NCBI GenBank assembly: GCA_018136815.1
Contig: CM030943.1
Span: 673,975 to 737,974, forward strand
Direction: 5' to 3'
DNA: 64,000 bases
From: Isochrysis galbana
Taxonomy: Eukaryota; Haptophyta; Isochrysidales; Isochrysidaceae
In this document: piece after piece, positions 1 to 10,805 of the stretch
How the letters are laid out: every line of letters begins with the position of its first letter
How positions within the stretch are numbered: the stretch's first letter is position 1
Position numbers and translations under genes: made by a program
The notes under the pieces: generated by a model
The model's input: the letters and a program-made list of their open reading frames with translations, nothing else
The model's database searches: none
Told to the model about the DNA's origin: nothing

Positions 1-1111
1 GGAACGGAACTAGCGCTAACTCAAGACAGGACTCCCTGCCGCGGCAAGCGCAAGCACCCTTCCCCCTTATGCCACCCAGCTCTTCACTAGCTTTCTACCT
101 GCGCTAGCTGGAGCGCCCCTCCCTCCACACTCAAACAGCCCCCCACGCCAGGATCCTGTTCTGGTCTCGCAGGCAAGGGGGCCTAATGGGAGGGAGAGGA
201 GCAACTCCTCAGAGAGGAGCTGTGGGGAAGGAGATGTCTGAGTGGGGGCGCTATACCCTTGCGCTAGGCATGGGCAGCGACGCCGCCTCAAGACATATCC
301 TCCCTCTTGTCTTGAGTCGAATTGTTTGGTGCTTGAAACAGAGAAACAGAGGGCGAGGGGGGTTATGCTTCTTGTGTTGGTTGTAGTTGCAAGAGGGAGT
401 GGGAGAGGGAGTGAAGTGTTGGAAGAGGAAGAGGGCCCAAGGCAGGGCACTGAGTTGTAGGTGATTGTGGCCCACAAGAGTGGGGTGAAAACGAAAACGA
501 GAAGTGTATCAGCATGGGCCTTGAGTTGAAATTTTTGGTGCTTTGAACAGAGGGCAAGGGGGTTCGTGCCGTTTGGTTTGGTTGTAGAGGGAAGGGGGAG
601 TGGGAGAGGGAGTCAAGTGTTGAAGGAGTGCCCAAGGCAGGGCACTGAGTTGTAGGTTCTTGTGGCCCAAAGGAGTGGGGTGAAAACGAGAAGTGAGTCA
701 ACATGGAAAACAGAGGCTTAGGGTGCTCTCCGTAGGAGATTGATGGTTGTGAAGTGCCCTCCCATGTTGGGTGCACTGATGGTAGAGGTTTCCACCATGG
801 GGAGGGCAGCTGAGCTGCCCTCCCACATGAGGTGCTCTTGGGGTGGGGGGGTTTCCCACTGTTGGAGGGGGTCTCCAAGACCCCCTGCATGCTACGCAGA
901 GCCATGGTGGCAACCTGTTCGGTGCCAGTGCTCGCCACCCCGCGCGCTTGCGCGGGTGTGGTTTGGATGGGCTGGATGGGCTTTGAGAGGGCTTTCTGAC
1001 GAGCCGCCTCGGGCGGCATGGGGCGTCCCAGGTGGGGCGCGGTGGCGAGGGTCGCCTGGGGCTCGGGAGCGGTCGCGGCACGCTCCATAGGTCAAACTAT
1101 AACAATAGTTT
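1..1111 (+). repeat. Retroposon-like repeat family F1, copy 1 (runs off window start)
   Basis: Near-identical, in opposite orientation, to the repeat at 23830-24971, which extends a little further and is bounded by target duplications. The right edge is an 18-bp hairpin at 1094-1111: stem AAACTAT/ATAGTTT, loop AACA. Strand is given with the hairpin taken as the 3' end, which is an inference. A long open frame crosses both copies but with differing residues, in a GC-biased low-complexity context, so I do not call a protein. The far end lies outside the window. Confidence 0.85.
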
Positions 1112-1289
1112 CTGTAGTGTAATTATAATTAGAGTATGCTAAGATATAAGATATGTCGCCACAATACACAATACAATAGTAGTAGTAGTAGTTAGTAGTC
1201 CGTGCTATCGCCCCCCCCCCCCCCCCCCACTCTCTAGCGCCCGAGCCTGTTCCCCCGCCGCCCGCTACGATGCCCACACTCTTCAAGTG
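1112..1289. other. Intergenic stretch, AT-rich then a C tract
   Basis: An AT-rich stretch with TAG trinucleotide repeats is followed by an uninterrupted C tract at about 1209-1228. No coding signal or RNA gene is visible. Confidence 0.6.
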
Positions 1290-1341
1290 GGCTCGGGAGC
1301 GGTCGCGGCACGCTCCATAGTTCAAACTATAACAATAGTTT
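1290..1341 (+). repeat. Hairpin-end-only fragment of F1
   Basis: Only the last ~35 bp of F1 plus its terminal hairpin (1324-1341, AAACTAT-AACA-ATAGTTT) are present. The rest of the 1.1-kb element is missing. This is one of several loci where just the hairpin end survives. Confidence 0.8.
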
Positions 1342-1378
1342 TGAGCAACCGCGACATGTAGCACCTTCAAAGGTGCTT

Positions 1379-2174
1379 CGCCTCTTAAGTGATAATTAAT
1401 TAAACCTTTTAATAGTCTCACCGCACACGCGGCCGTGGACCCTCTACTTTCTACTCACGTAGGAAGACTTTCTACACCCCCACTCCCCCGGCCCTTCTTT
1501 CTCCCCCCGCCATAAGGCGACTCCCCCCGTGCACTACTAGGGGGATAGGGGTGAAGGGCTTTCTTAGATATGGTCCGGTGGCCCGCGCCTCCCCCCGGTG
1601 ATCATTCCCCCCCTTCCTCCTGTGTCTCCGAGTGGGCGGCGGCCTCAGCCCCGACTTATCTTGTAAACAGGTGCGGGACTAACCTATTTTTCGGTGAGCG
1701 GAGCTCTCGCTCCGCCCACCCCCTTCTCCGCGCTCTCTCTCCCCTCTCCTGCAGGCACGCGCGATGGCGCGCCTGCGGCAGGCCTGCAACTGCCCCTGGC
1801 GACCCCTGGAGGCTCCTGGAGGCCAGCTCTGGGGGCAGAGGAGGCTGGGGCTAGGCCCTGGCCTCCCCTGCCTCTCCCTCGCTGGCGCTCCTGAGCCTCT
1901 GGGGCCCCCTATCTGCACCTGTCTGCCTGTCGACCGGGGGGGAGGGGGGGTTGGAGCGATGGGCTGGTCACGAGGGGCCAGGATGGGCGAATGGGGCGAG
2001 CTTGTGGGGAAGGGAGTGGGTCAGTAGGGCAGTGGCCTCCTGGCAAGCCATCAGGCGTGCCAAGAGGATGGGTGGTTCCTCCCCCATGGCAGGGGAGGAG
2101 TGGAGAGAGGGGGGGCTCGTGCCCCCCCATGGGTCAACCAAGTATAAACTTAGTTGGCGCCTCTTAAGTGATAA
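1379..2174 (+). mobile_element. Full-length retroposon F2 with 17-bp target duplications
   Basis: The element is 1396-2157 (762 bp). It is flanked by identical copies of CGCCTCTTAAGTGATAA at 1379-1395 and 2158-2174. The left end is AT-rich. The right end is a hairpin (about 2138-2157) with stem AACCAAGT/ACTTAGTT and loop ATAA. A second full-length copy is at 24988-25741 on the other strand, and truncated copies are at 13130-13524 and 19456-19655. No transposase or reverse transcriptase is encoded, so it is non-autonomous. The duplication length suggests target-primed reverse transcription, but this is inference. Confidence 0.88.
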
Positions 2175-2261
2175 AGTTAGTCATGTCACAAGGCGCGCTC
2201 ATGGAGCACGAGAAGATGCCACACACAAGACACAGAATGAACTACTGGAATACCATTTGTT

Positions 2262-5095
2262 TCACTTCTGCGCCTTTGGGAAGGCCAAGCCGCGTTCTTT
2301 CCCTCTGAAATCCATTTTTCTATTACGTGGGCGTGCTTGACCTTCCGTATCACGTGGGAGGCCAATCCTCCAGGGTGGCAAAACCGGCTCCCAGCTTGCT
2401 ACCTCCCATGAACATGAAAGTTGGCCGTTAGAACGAAGCGGCCGCATCCTCTTAGTGGGTGGCGGTGGAGGCATTCGAGGCGGCCGAGGCAATCCAATAG
2501 GGCCGCTTGAACTTTTTAGGCCGACACCTGCCCGATTTGTGGGACGATGGGCCGTCGAGGAGCCTACTCTTCCCGTCTTCCCATCATCCGGCTGCGTGGA
2601 AATGAGCATCTTCTCACGGGGCAGACGCTCAACTAGCAGCCAAGCTGGCTGAGCTGCGAGCGCTTTGGTGGGCGCTAGCAGTCGAGGCGGTAGCTCGACA
2701 GCGGTCGCCAAGATATCCGTGTAGCTGCGATCCTGTAGCACTGGGCCCCTCTGACCAAACGTGTCCTCGGTGTCTTCGATATCATTGCCATCGTCGAAGG
2801 TTCCGACGGACTCCTGATCATCATCCGCGGCACTCAACTTATCCGCACTCAATTTTGAGCTCGCCTGCTCACGCGATTCCCCATTATTTGATCCGAGGCT
2901 TGCCCATTCGCGCTCGGCTATCAACCTCAAAATGCGTAATTCCTCCTCGTCGGTTACTCGCGCCACGGGCGCCTCATCCATGCCCGCGGGAGGCACAAGG
3001 GTGCAATAGGCAAGAGGTGCGGGGAGTGCGGGGAGGTGGCTCACGGGCGCAAAAGTTGGCGCCGTTGCGCCTCCATTGATTTCATCCAACACAACTATGA
3101 GCGAAGTGGGATGTGGCGCATGCTCGTGGGGGTACTTGTATCCCACATCCGGGCAGGCACCGTCGGCATACATCTGCAATAACCAGGCCATTCCTTGTAG
3201 ATAGTCGTAGGCCTTGACAGATGAAGGCCCGTCAATCTTCCTTGCAATCGCCAGTTCCGCTGACCACACGCTCTCATCCGACGTGACCGCCTCCTGTGCG
3301 GTCTTGCACAAAGCCTCTGGTTGTACGGCGGCTTTAAGAGCAGCTTCCCTTGCTGCTGCGGGGTCTTCTCCTGCCGCATCGGCTATTCCAGCAGCAGCGC
3401 TGGCCTGAGCATTCACAGACCGCACGATGCGAAGAATGGCCGCTAAAAAGCGAGTGTCCACTGAGCGGCTATCGGCATATGCGAGGGTCTGGCCGCGGAA
3501 AGCAGCGTGGGATCGCAGCGCGCAGTAGGCTCTCCAAATCAGTTCAGCGGACGCCCCACGAATCTGCGAAGTCAGAGAAGAGGGGCCCATCGTCAAGACC
3601 AGGTGGATGTACTAAACGTACATGGAAGCGTTGAAGCTTCAGTCGACACGCATCTTCAAGGGACCTATAGAGCAGCCGCATGACCCCTCACCTTGGGCAT
3701 GTAATCATTCCCAAGCATGGTCGTCAGGATGACCATGTCGAGCCCGGCTCTCGCCTCTCCACCAGGCTTCCGTGATCTCGCCGTCCCTTCACGATCTTGG
3801 GCCTCCTCCTGACTCTGGACGATGGCATCCACATCGGCAAGCCCTACAAAGGAAGATGCATTGGCCATCTCCTTTTCCATACGGATAGCAGCTTCGTATG
3901 CGTGGCCATGTGACGACTCCTTGTCAAGCGCTTCACCCAATAACGACACAGAGACGATCGCATCCCGTGAGCGGCGGCCAACCTGTGGCGTTGCCTTTGC
4001 TTTGGCATTGTCCGAAATCGCCTGCCTGGGCGCGTCCGTCTTGCCCTCGGATTGCTCTGCATCGTCCTCCTCACTCGCATCAGAGCTATACTTTCTATCG
4101 CCTGATTCGTAGCGAATGTTGCGGCGCAAAGCTGCTTCCGGGATGCTGCGCATCACCCAAAGATCGAGGCACCCCATTGCGCTCCTGCGTCCACGCCCAA
4201 GACCCCGTTGAGGCACCGCGCCGCGGGTCCTGGCTGAATTGACGACCCTGGCAAGTTGCACTTCTTTTGTAGAGCCACGCGTCATCGTCACCGCTCGACG
4301 CCGCATCAACTTTTCTCGAGCAGCTTGTGAGGCTTCGCGCAAGACAAGCGCATGGATGATGAGATCACCATCGCCACCGACGACCACGGCCGACGTGACC
4401 CTTTCGGATTCCGATGGGTGGCTTGAGCGGTGCAGTAACCATGACAGGATCTTGAGCTCCCCCTCGCCGGGTGTTTCAGAGCCTGATACAAGGAATCGCC
4501 GCGGTGGTGCACCAGGCGCGCCATGTCTCAGCGCCTCGGAAGAGCACCAGTAAAGGAGCGCAGACTCCAATGACTTCATGAAGGCAGTGCCTGGCGTCGC
4601 AAGAAGTGAGGAGAGCCCACGAGTCCTTCCACTGTGGCCGTTCTCCGCCTTGCGCGCCTCACGAAGCTGCGACTTTTGCCTCCTCCTCCGCTGAGTGCGC
4701 ACCTTGGCGAAGGGAGCTGCGCCGTCGAGGGCGAGAAGGACGAAGCGAGATGCCGGAGCCGCGCGCTGCATCGCGTGCAGCTCCTTCAGGATCAGCGCGA
4801 TCGCCTGCTCTTCATTGCGCGCAATGCGGAGCTTGGAGTGGACGACTGAGTTGAGGTCGACTGCGAGCGCGTCGATTCGCGCGTCGGGGTCGATGCTGGC
4901 GAACTCGACGTCTGGAAAGCGATCACTTAGCCAAGTTGGCAGCCCCGGTACGCCGGCGTAGCACGCGCACCGCGGCGGTGGCAACGACGGCAACGAGAGA
5001 GGCCACGGCGCTGCCGAGAGCCAGCGCATCGTCGCGTCGACGCACCGATGGCAGCTGTGAATGTAAATTGTACTACTAGGAGGTAGCTCGGACAC
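2262..5095 (-). CDS. XRN-type 5'-3' exoribonuclease (two exons)
   Basis: Exon 1 is 5095-3692 and exon 2 is 3611-2262, joined in phase 0 across an 80-bp GTGAG...TTTAG intron, giving about 917 aa. Exon 1 carries the ordered XRN N-terminal landmarks: GVPGLPTWLS near the start, VDLNSVVH (acidic metal site), LALDGAAPFAKVRTQRRRR, ETPGEGELKI, GGDGDLIIHAL, and LGNDYMPK right at the splice donor. Exon 2 continues the helical part, then becomes acidic and proline-rich and is less conserved. The family degrades 5'-monophosphorylated RNA processively in cytoplasm or nucleus. About 45 residues precede GVP, whereas the family normally starts there, so the true start may lie downstream or a short 5' exon may be missing. 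The C-terminal end is uncertain because the tail is low complexity. Confidence 0.82.
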
Positions 5096-5184
5096 ACCAA
5101 GGCAGCGAAGGGGAAACTCGCTGAGACGTGTGCTCGCACTAGCGCGCTAGCAGGACAAAAACCAAAGGAAGGCGCATCGTGCAC

Positions 5185-5440
5185 GACGGGCCCTCAGTTG
5201 TTTACTCCGACTCCAAGTCCGCCGTTGACATGGCATTTGACCCGGTTGCTTTCAAGCGAAAACGAAGCACATTCTTCGCGCCGGTGCTCCGGTGCCGGTG
5301 CTTTCCTCCGCGATCTGGTTGCCAAGCACCAAGCAAGTCCTGACACTTAAATACATCAACGGCCATAACATGGTCGCAGATATTCTCACAAAACCGTGTC
5401 CGCGCAATCAATTTCTTTGTCTGCTCAACATTCTCGACTC
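5185..5440 (+). pseudogene. Copia retrotransposon RNase H, 3' fragment
   Basis: Across two or three frames the sequence reads the C-terminal signature of a Copia RNase H: VYSDSKSAVDMAF, then a frameshift, TKHILR, FLRDLVAKH, another shift, then LTLKYINGHNMVADILTKP. The ADILTK motif is characteristic of the end of Copia pol. The reading frame is broken at least twice and is cut on the right by the F3 retroposon at 5441. It is a dead host transposon remnant. Confidence 0.75.
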
Positions 5441-6222
5441 CAACCTACTTTTATAAGTGGGGGTCAATGGGGGCCTCGCGCCTCGCGCCCCCCTCTCTCC
5501 ATCGCGGACACCCCCCGGGGTGGGCCCGTACATTCAACCCCAGCCCCTGCCCTCTGGCAGGGGCAGGGCACTCATCAATTCAGCCCAGACCCCTAGTGGG
5601 CGCGGGTCGCGAGCCGCACTCCCAGGCCCGCATGGGCCAGCTCTCGTACTGACCCCCCCCCCCCATCCCTGGTCGCCAGGCAGACAGGGGCCTCAGGGCG
5701 GCACCCAAGGCCAGCGAGGCGAGCGAGGGAGAGGCAGGGGGGGCCAGGGGCTGAGCCCCAGCCTCCACTGCCCCCTGAGCTGCCCCTGCTGGCCCTCTGG
5801 GCGCCCCTGAAGGACCTCTGAGAGCAGGCCATGGCGCGCCGCAGGGACCGGGGCGGAAGAGAATGGAACGAGGGAGAGGGGGGGGATTTGCACCCCCCCC
5901 GATGGAGTGTGGTGAGAAACGAGCCCCGTTTGCGTTAGCAAACGGGAGAAGGGGGGCGACTGGCGATAGGAGGGAGATGGGAAGGGAGCGGCTCAAGACG
6001 TCTCGGATACCCTTGTGGCAGGTATACTCGAGGCGCAGTTGCTTATTTCTCGAGAACTGCTCGCGGCGTGAGCTGGTAAGGGCCGTTCTCCTTTTTTGAC
6101 GAGAGGTTCCTCCCCCCCCACCCCCGGTGCTTTTTCCTGGAGAGTCGGCCGGCGTCGTTCAGTCCGCCTCAATGGGTTTTCCCTCATTTCAACTTGTGGG
6201 GAGTTAGAATGGGAGCCGGGCC
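5441..6222 (-). mobile_element. Retroposon F3, copy 1 (truncated)
   Basis: The hairpin end is at 5444-5461 (CCTACTT-TTAT-AAGTGGG), and the element then runs right to about 6222, where similarity to the full-length copies stops. It shares almost all of this length with 29785-30374, 45038-45975 and 46246-47183. It lacks the AT-rich outer end, so it is truncated on the side away from the hairpin. No target duplication is visible. Confidence 0.82.
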
Positions 6223-6223
6223 C

Positions 6224-6710
6224 GTGGGCACTCATCGAGCCATACCTGGGCCGCTGGTGCAATGCGAGGCTGATGCTCATGGGCGACTACTCGGACGAGA
6301 AGTCCAAGACCAAGAACATCACGTTCATCGGGGACGATGCGGCCGTCGCGTACCTTTCCATGGAATACATCGATGCGGCCTTGCACTCGGAAGAGGATCC
6401 CATGGTGCAAGTGCGGCGGGTGGCGGCTCAACTCTGGCTCAAGGACGAGGGCGCCGTCTTGGGGTGCATTGCGAAGGCTGTCGCCGAGGATGCGGGCGGC
6501 GCGGCGGGCTCCAACGGTAGCAAGAGGCAAGTGTCGCACACGGACGCGCGCTCATCGAAGGCCCAGCGCTCACCTTCCCAGCCTTCCCAGCCTGCCCCCG
6601 CTTCTCCCAGCCGGCGGCCGCACGTGATGGGAGCAAGCCCCAATGCGGCGACTCCGGCGCAGGGGAACCCCTCTCTCGAGGCCAAGTGGGCGGTGATGGA
6701 CAACATGTGA
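6224..6710 (+). CDS. Unrecognised reading frame, possibly a gene fragment
   Basis: Open frame continuing from inside F3 to a stop at 6710. The first ~95 residues have normal amino-acid composition (WALIEPYLGRW, KNITFIGDDAAVAYLSMEYID, VRRVAAQLWLKDEGAVLG). The tail is Ser/Pro/Ala-rich and ends KWAVMDNM just before the minisatellite. I do not recognise the fold. It could be the remains of a host or element-borne gene whose 5' part was replaced when F3 inserted. No splice sites could be placed with confidence. Confidence 0.35.
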
Positions 6711-6718
6711 CCGAGTTT

Positions 6719-6986
6719 CCTCCCCTCCCTCCGGTATGTCCTCCCCCTCCCTCCGGTATGTCCTCCCCCTCCCTCCCGGTATGTCCTCCCCCTCCCTCCC
6801 GGTATGTCCTCCCCTCCCTCCCGGTATGTCCTCCCCTCCCTCCCGGTATGTCCTCCCCTCCCTCCCGGTATGTCCTCCCCTCCCTCCCGGTATGTCCTCC
6901 CCTCCCTCCCGGTATGTCCTCCCCTCCCTCCCGGTATGTCCTCCCCTCCCTCCCGGTATGTCCTCCCCTCCCTCCCGGTATGTCCT
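6719..6986. repeat. Minisatellite, ~21-22-bp unit
   Basis: About thirteen head-to-tail copies of a pyrimidine-rich unit, CCCTCCCTCCCGGTATGTCC plus a few bases. The array leads directly into the foldback array. Open frames through it reflect the repeat and are not taken as genes. Confidence 0.95.
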
Positions 6987-6989
6987 CCC

Positions 6990-8750
6990 CCCCTCGTGCG
7001 GAGAGTTGTCAGATTTCGGGGTTCCTTTTTTTTGTAAACGCCTCTCTTACGTGGGATTGAAATCTGACACATTTCCGCGTGAGGGGGTAGGGGGAAAACC
7101 AACAACTTTCTGGAGGCGGTGCACGACTTGGCGGGGTGGGCTGCTCGGCCGGTGTGACTTCCCCAGAAAGTTGTTGTTTCCCCCCCCTACCCCCTCGTGC
7201 GGAGAGTTGTCAGATTTCGGGGGTTCCTTTTTTTGTAAACGCCTCTCTTACTCTTACGTGGGATTGAAATCTGACACCTTTCCGCGTGAGGGGGTAGGGG
7301 GGAAACCAACAACTTTCTGGAGGCGGTGCACGACTTGGCGGGGTGGGCTGCTCGGCCGGCGTGACTTCCCCAGAAAGTTGTTGTTTCCCCCCCCTACCCC
7401 CTCACGCGGAAAGTTGTCAGATTAGCCCTCCCCCCAAGCTATGGGGTTTTCCGCGCGAGGGGGTAGGGGGGAAAAACAACAACTTCCTGGAGGCGCTGCA
7501 CGACTTGGCGGGGTAGGGTGCTCGGCCGGCGTGTCTTCCCCAGAAAGTTGTTGGTTTCCCCCCCTACCCCCTCGCGCGGAAAGTTGTCAGATTAGCCCTC
7601 CCCCCAAGCTATGGGGTTTTTATAATAGACGAAATCTGACACATTTCCGCGCGAGGGGGTAGGGGGGAAAAACAACAACTTCCTGGAGGCGCTGCACGAC
7701 TTGGCGGGGTAGGGTGCTCGGCCGGCGTGTCTTCCCCAGAAAGTTGTTGGTTTCCCCCCCTACCCCCTAGCGCGGAAAGTTGTCAGATTAGCCCTCCCCC
7801 CAAGCTATGGGGTTTTTATAATAGACGAAATCTGACACATTTCCGCGCGAGGGGGTAGGGGGGAAAAACAACAACTTCCTGGAGGCGCTGCACGACTTGG
7901 CGGGGTAGGGTGCTCGGCCGGCGTGTCTTCCCCAGAAAGTTGTTGGTTTCCCCCCCTACCCCTCGCGCGGAAAGTTGTCAGATTAGCCCTCCCCCCAAGC
8001 TATGGGGTTTTTATAATAGACGAAATCTGACACATTTCCGCGCGAGGGGGTAGGGGGGCAAAACAACAACTTCCTGGAGGCGCTGCACGACTTGGGCGGG
8101 GTAGGGTGCTCGGCCGGCGTGTCTTCCCCAGAAAGTTGTTGGTTTCCCCCCCCTACCCCCTCGCGCGGAAAGTTGTCAGATTAGCCCTCCCCCCAAGCTA
8201 TGGGGTTTTTATAATAGACGAAATCTGACACATTTCCGCGCGAGGGGGTAGGGGGGAAAACAACAACTTCCTGGAGGCGCTGCACGACTTGGGCGGGGTA
8301 GGGTGCTCGGCCGGCGTGTCTTCCCCAGAAAGTTGTTGGTTTCCCCCCCTACCCCCTCGCGCGGAAAGTTGTCAGATTAGCCCCCACCCAAACTATGTTT
8401 TTTTTAATAGACGAAATCTGACACATTTCCGCGCGAAAGTGTGCACGACTTGGCGGGGTGGGCTGCTCGACCGGCGTGCCTTCCCCAGAAAGTTGTTGTT
8501 CCCCCCCCCCCTACCCCCTCACGGAAAGTTGTCAGATTAGCCCCCACCCAAACTATGTTTTTTTAATAGACGAAATCTGACACATTTCCGCGCGAAAGGG
8601 GAGGGGGGAAAAACAACAACTTTCCGGAGGCGGTGCACGACTTGGCGGGGTGGGCTGCTCGGCCGGCGTGCCTTCCCCAGAAAGTTGTTGTTTCCCCCCC
8701 TACCCCTCACGCGGAAAGTTGTCAGATTAGCCCCCCCCCCAAGCTATGGT
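6990..8750. repeat. Tandem array of ~9 foldback (inverted-repeat) units, ~195 bp each
   Basis: The motif AGTTGTCAGATT recurs at about 7010, 7206, 7412, 7584, 7778, 7974, 8172, 8367, 8528 and 8718. Between recurrences each unit holds two near-complementary arms of about 50 bp. One arm starts AATCTGACA...CCGCG...GGGGGTAGGGG...AACAACAACTT and the other is its complement. They are separated by a ~60-bp loop containing TGCACGACTTGGCGGGGT. Units are joined by a short AT-rich linker. The array stops 15 bp short of the stop codon of the oxygenase gene. Confidence 0.9.
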
Positions 8751-8761
8751 TTTTTTTAATA

Positions 8762-9505
8762 CTAGCCTGCGCTCCACTCGCGTATGTCGTCCACGTGGTC
8801 GCGCTGCCGGAGGAGGAGTCGGGCTGCGGGCAGCACCTTCCAGCCGGTCAGGTTTGCGAAGTAGCACATGTTGAGCGTCGACTTGTTCGGTGCGAGCGAC
8901 GCGTGGAATCCGAGCATGATGCGTTGGTCTCTGTCGGTCTTGTTTGGGCAGACACGGTGGAATGTGTCGGATCCCTTGAGGACGTAAGCTTCGCCGGTGT
9001 CGAGGTGTATGGACTGGACGTCCCCGTTGGCGTCGATGTACTCAACGTGCCCTGCGCCGTCCGTGGCGTGGAGGCAGACGAGGATGCGTACGTCGCAGGC
9101 GTCCTGTGAATCGTAGTGCCACGAGAAGCTGCCTCGTGTGCCGACATACTTGAGGAAGAAGATGTTCCACATGGAGTGCTGGAAGGGGTGGAGAGTGACT
9201 CCGAGCGCTTCAGAGGCGTCACGTAGGGCATCGTCACGGGACTGGTGCAGGAGGAGGAGCTCGTCGCGCGAACAGGCGCGCAGCAGGTGGTTGTAGTAGA
9301 GCGCGCCGCCGCCTTGACTGCTGTCAAAGGCATTTAGCTCCCGCTTCTTGCACATGTCCGACTTTCGCGTCCTCAAAAGCCGCAGGAAGTCGGTTGGCTT
9401 TCGCGTCCTCGTGCGTCGAAAAGGGTGCGCCGTACCGCCCCCGCGTAAGCTCTGGAACTTCGAAGCCGGGTATACCCTCGGGCAGAGCCTACTATACCAT
9501 ATCAA
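8762..9505 (-). CDS. 2-oxoglutarate/Fe(II)-dependent oxygenase-like protein
   Basis: Single open frame of 247 codons. An internal ATG at 9355 (MCKKRELN) may be the real start, because the first 50 residues are Arg-rich and contain a repeated motif. The double-stranded beta-helix signature is visible in full-length numbering: H130-x-D132 (SWHYD), H183 (TFHRV) and the 2OG-binding R195 (DQRIMLGF), at the usual spacing. The family hydroxylates protein, nucleic-acid or small-molecule substrates; the substrate cannot be read here. The gene ends immediately beside the foldback array, so its 3' UTR would lie in repeat DNA. The C-terminal ~45 residues after the core resemble nothing I know. Introns may be missed at the 5' end. 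Confidence 0.72.
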   Translation of the reverse strand: MIWYSRLCPRVYPASKFQSLRGGGTAHPFRRTRTRKPTDFLRLLRTRKSDMCKKRELNAFDSSQGGGALYYNHLLRACSRDELLLLHQSRDDALRDASEALGVTLHPFQHSMWNIFFLKYVGTRGSFSWHYDSQDACDVRILVCLHATDGAGHVEYIDANGDVQSIHLDTGEAYVLKGSDTFHRVCPNKTDRDQRIMLGFHASLAPNKSTLNMCYFANLTGWKVLPAARLLLRQRDHVDDIREWSAG

Positions 9506-9615
9506 ATGCTTCCGTGGCTGTACACGCTATTCGCTGTCGGGGATCTGAAATCCCAGGAGCACCCCCCCCGGCTACCCGGCGAAGGGTTTGAAGGCACCGC
9601 GCGTCGCCAACCAGC

Positions 9616-10170
9616 GTGCTCCTCCCCTCGGGCGCCTTTTTCTCGCTCGCTTGGCGCTCCCGGCTCACCGGCGGCCTCTGGCTCCGTGTGCATCGCGTGG
9701 TGCAGGTGTGTTTCTCCCTCCTCCCCCCCCCATCGGCCCTCCCTCCTCCCCCCCCCCATCGGCCCTCCCTCCCACGAAACAAGGCACCCCCCCCGCTCTC
9801 GCAGGTAAGCGGGCTTTGCGGTGGCCGCCGCCGGCGTCGCGCTCGCCGTCGCGTGGGTGCCCCGAGGGCGCCACTTCTCGCACCCCCATCATACGCTCGG
9901 GGCCGTCGCCTTCGCCCTCGCCCTCGCCCTGCTGCAGCCGCTCAACGCGCTCGTGCGCGGCCCGCCCGCCGCCCGCACCACACGCCGCGCCGTGTGGCGG
10001 GTCGCGCACAAGGGGACGGGCTACGCCGTGCTCGCCGTGGGCGTCTACCAGGCCCTCTCGGGGCGCGCCCTCATGCCGAGCCAAGGCGACGCCGTTATCG
10101 TCGCGTACGGGGTGCTCCTGGGCCTCTCCTTGGGGGTGCTCGCGGGGGGGGGGGGGGCTCATGGTAGGGT
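9616..10170 (+). pseudogene. Eukaryotic cytochrome b561 (ferric-reductase-type) fragment
   Basis: One exon-like block (9616-9705) reads LLPSGAFFSLAWR...LWLRVHRVVQ and ends at CAG|GTGTGT. A second block (about 9815-10170) reads GFAVAAAGVALAVAWV, HPHHTLGAVAFALALALLQPLNALVR, RAVWRVAHKGTGYAVLAVGVYQALSG. These match transmembrane helices and haem-ligand histidines of the DOMON/CYB561 fold. The donor is phase 0, but the second block needs a phase-1 join, so the splice is not resolved. Upstream helices are absent (the oxygenase gene lies there), and the frame dissolves in a G run at 10146. I read it as a partial, probably dead copy. Confidence 0.65.
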
Positions 10171-10470
10171 GAGAGTCCCCACAGGAGGGGATTTCTTTTA
10201 TACCGACGCATCGCGTATTTGGAAACGAGGGGTACCAAATGAAGGCAAACGACCTCGGCGGGCGGTTCTGGCTGTGGCTGTCACTGAAGTTGTTGAGTGA
10301 TTATTTGGCCATGTGGTCCAGGTCCCACCACTTGGAGGAGCGTGTGGCGCGGTCGGCGGCCGCTGAGTCGAAGAAAAGATTTTCAATGAATTTGTCGAGT
10401 TTATTCGTTGTGGTGTTGTACCCTTGAGCGGCGTCGTCGAGCGCGCTGTGGTTGTAGAAGTTGGGGTGGT

Positions 10471-10488
10471 CTCTCGGCGGGGGTACCA
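10471..10488 (-). other. LTR-retrotransposon primer-binding site
   Basis: CTCTCGGCGGGGGTACCA ends in CCA like a tRNA 3' terminus. On the minus strand it is a PBS directly following an LTR. The same 18-mer (one mismatch in one copy) occurs at 37721-37738 and 57830-57847. Confidence 0.65.
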
Positions 10489-10663
10489 CGTTAGAAATTA
10501 TAGTCTTGTAAGAGGTCTTGTTGGCTGGCATCCCTAGCCACATACACCGGACGAGTCATGCACCAACCGCGCACACCCCCATCGCGGGGTAGGGGCTCCG
10601 TTGCCGATAAGGCACGGTCCCTCAGCACTAGGATTAAACCAGGACAACAAGAAAACTCTGACA
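10489..10663 (-). mobile_element. LTR (family L1), upstream of the NDUFAF6 gene
   Basis: On the minus strand it starts TGTCAGAGTTTTCTTG and ends against the PBS at 10488. It shares several blocks with 42668-42753, 50989-51157 and 55304-55499: GGGGCTCCGTTGCCG, CTAGGATTAAACCAG and AAGAAAACTCT. Its 5' end faces the NDUFAF6 start codon 142 bp away. Confidence 0.75.
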
Positions 10664-10805
10664 AGGAGCGTCAAGAGGAATATTTTACTTTAGCCGAGAA
10701 AACCTTAGATGGTTCTCTCGTCTCGGCGGTCCCGCAGGACACGGCGTTCTCGCCTCTCCGCCCCCCGACTCCCCCTTCCTTCCCTGGCCCTCTTCCGCCT
10801 CATCC

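Noticed and set aside
363..1088. 241-codon frame in F1 (and 334 codons in the copy at 23854-24858) starting MERAATAPEPQ
   Set aside because: It lies wholly inside a dispersed repeat, is Pro/Ser/Thr-rich, and overlaps other long frames. No domain or conserved core is visible.
1396..2157. F2 as a Helitron because of its 3' hairpin
   Set aside because: Helitrons make no target duplication and end in CTRR downstream of the hairpin. F2 has 16-17-bp duplications and the hairpin is at the edge.
5202..5411. Minus-strand 69-codon frame
   Set aside because: It is antisense to the Copia RNase H remnant.
6719..8750. Possible CRISPR array
   Set aside because: The repeats are contiguous without unique spacers, units are inverted repeats of ~195 bp or pure minisatellite, and the genome is eukaryotic.
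9588..10172. Overlapping 183-194-codon Arg-rich frames
   Set aside because: They are other-frame shadows of the cytochrome b561 fragment in GC-rich DNA.
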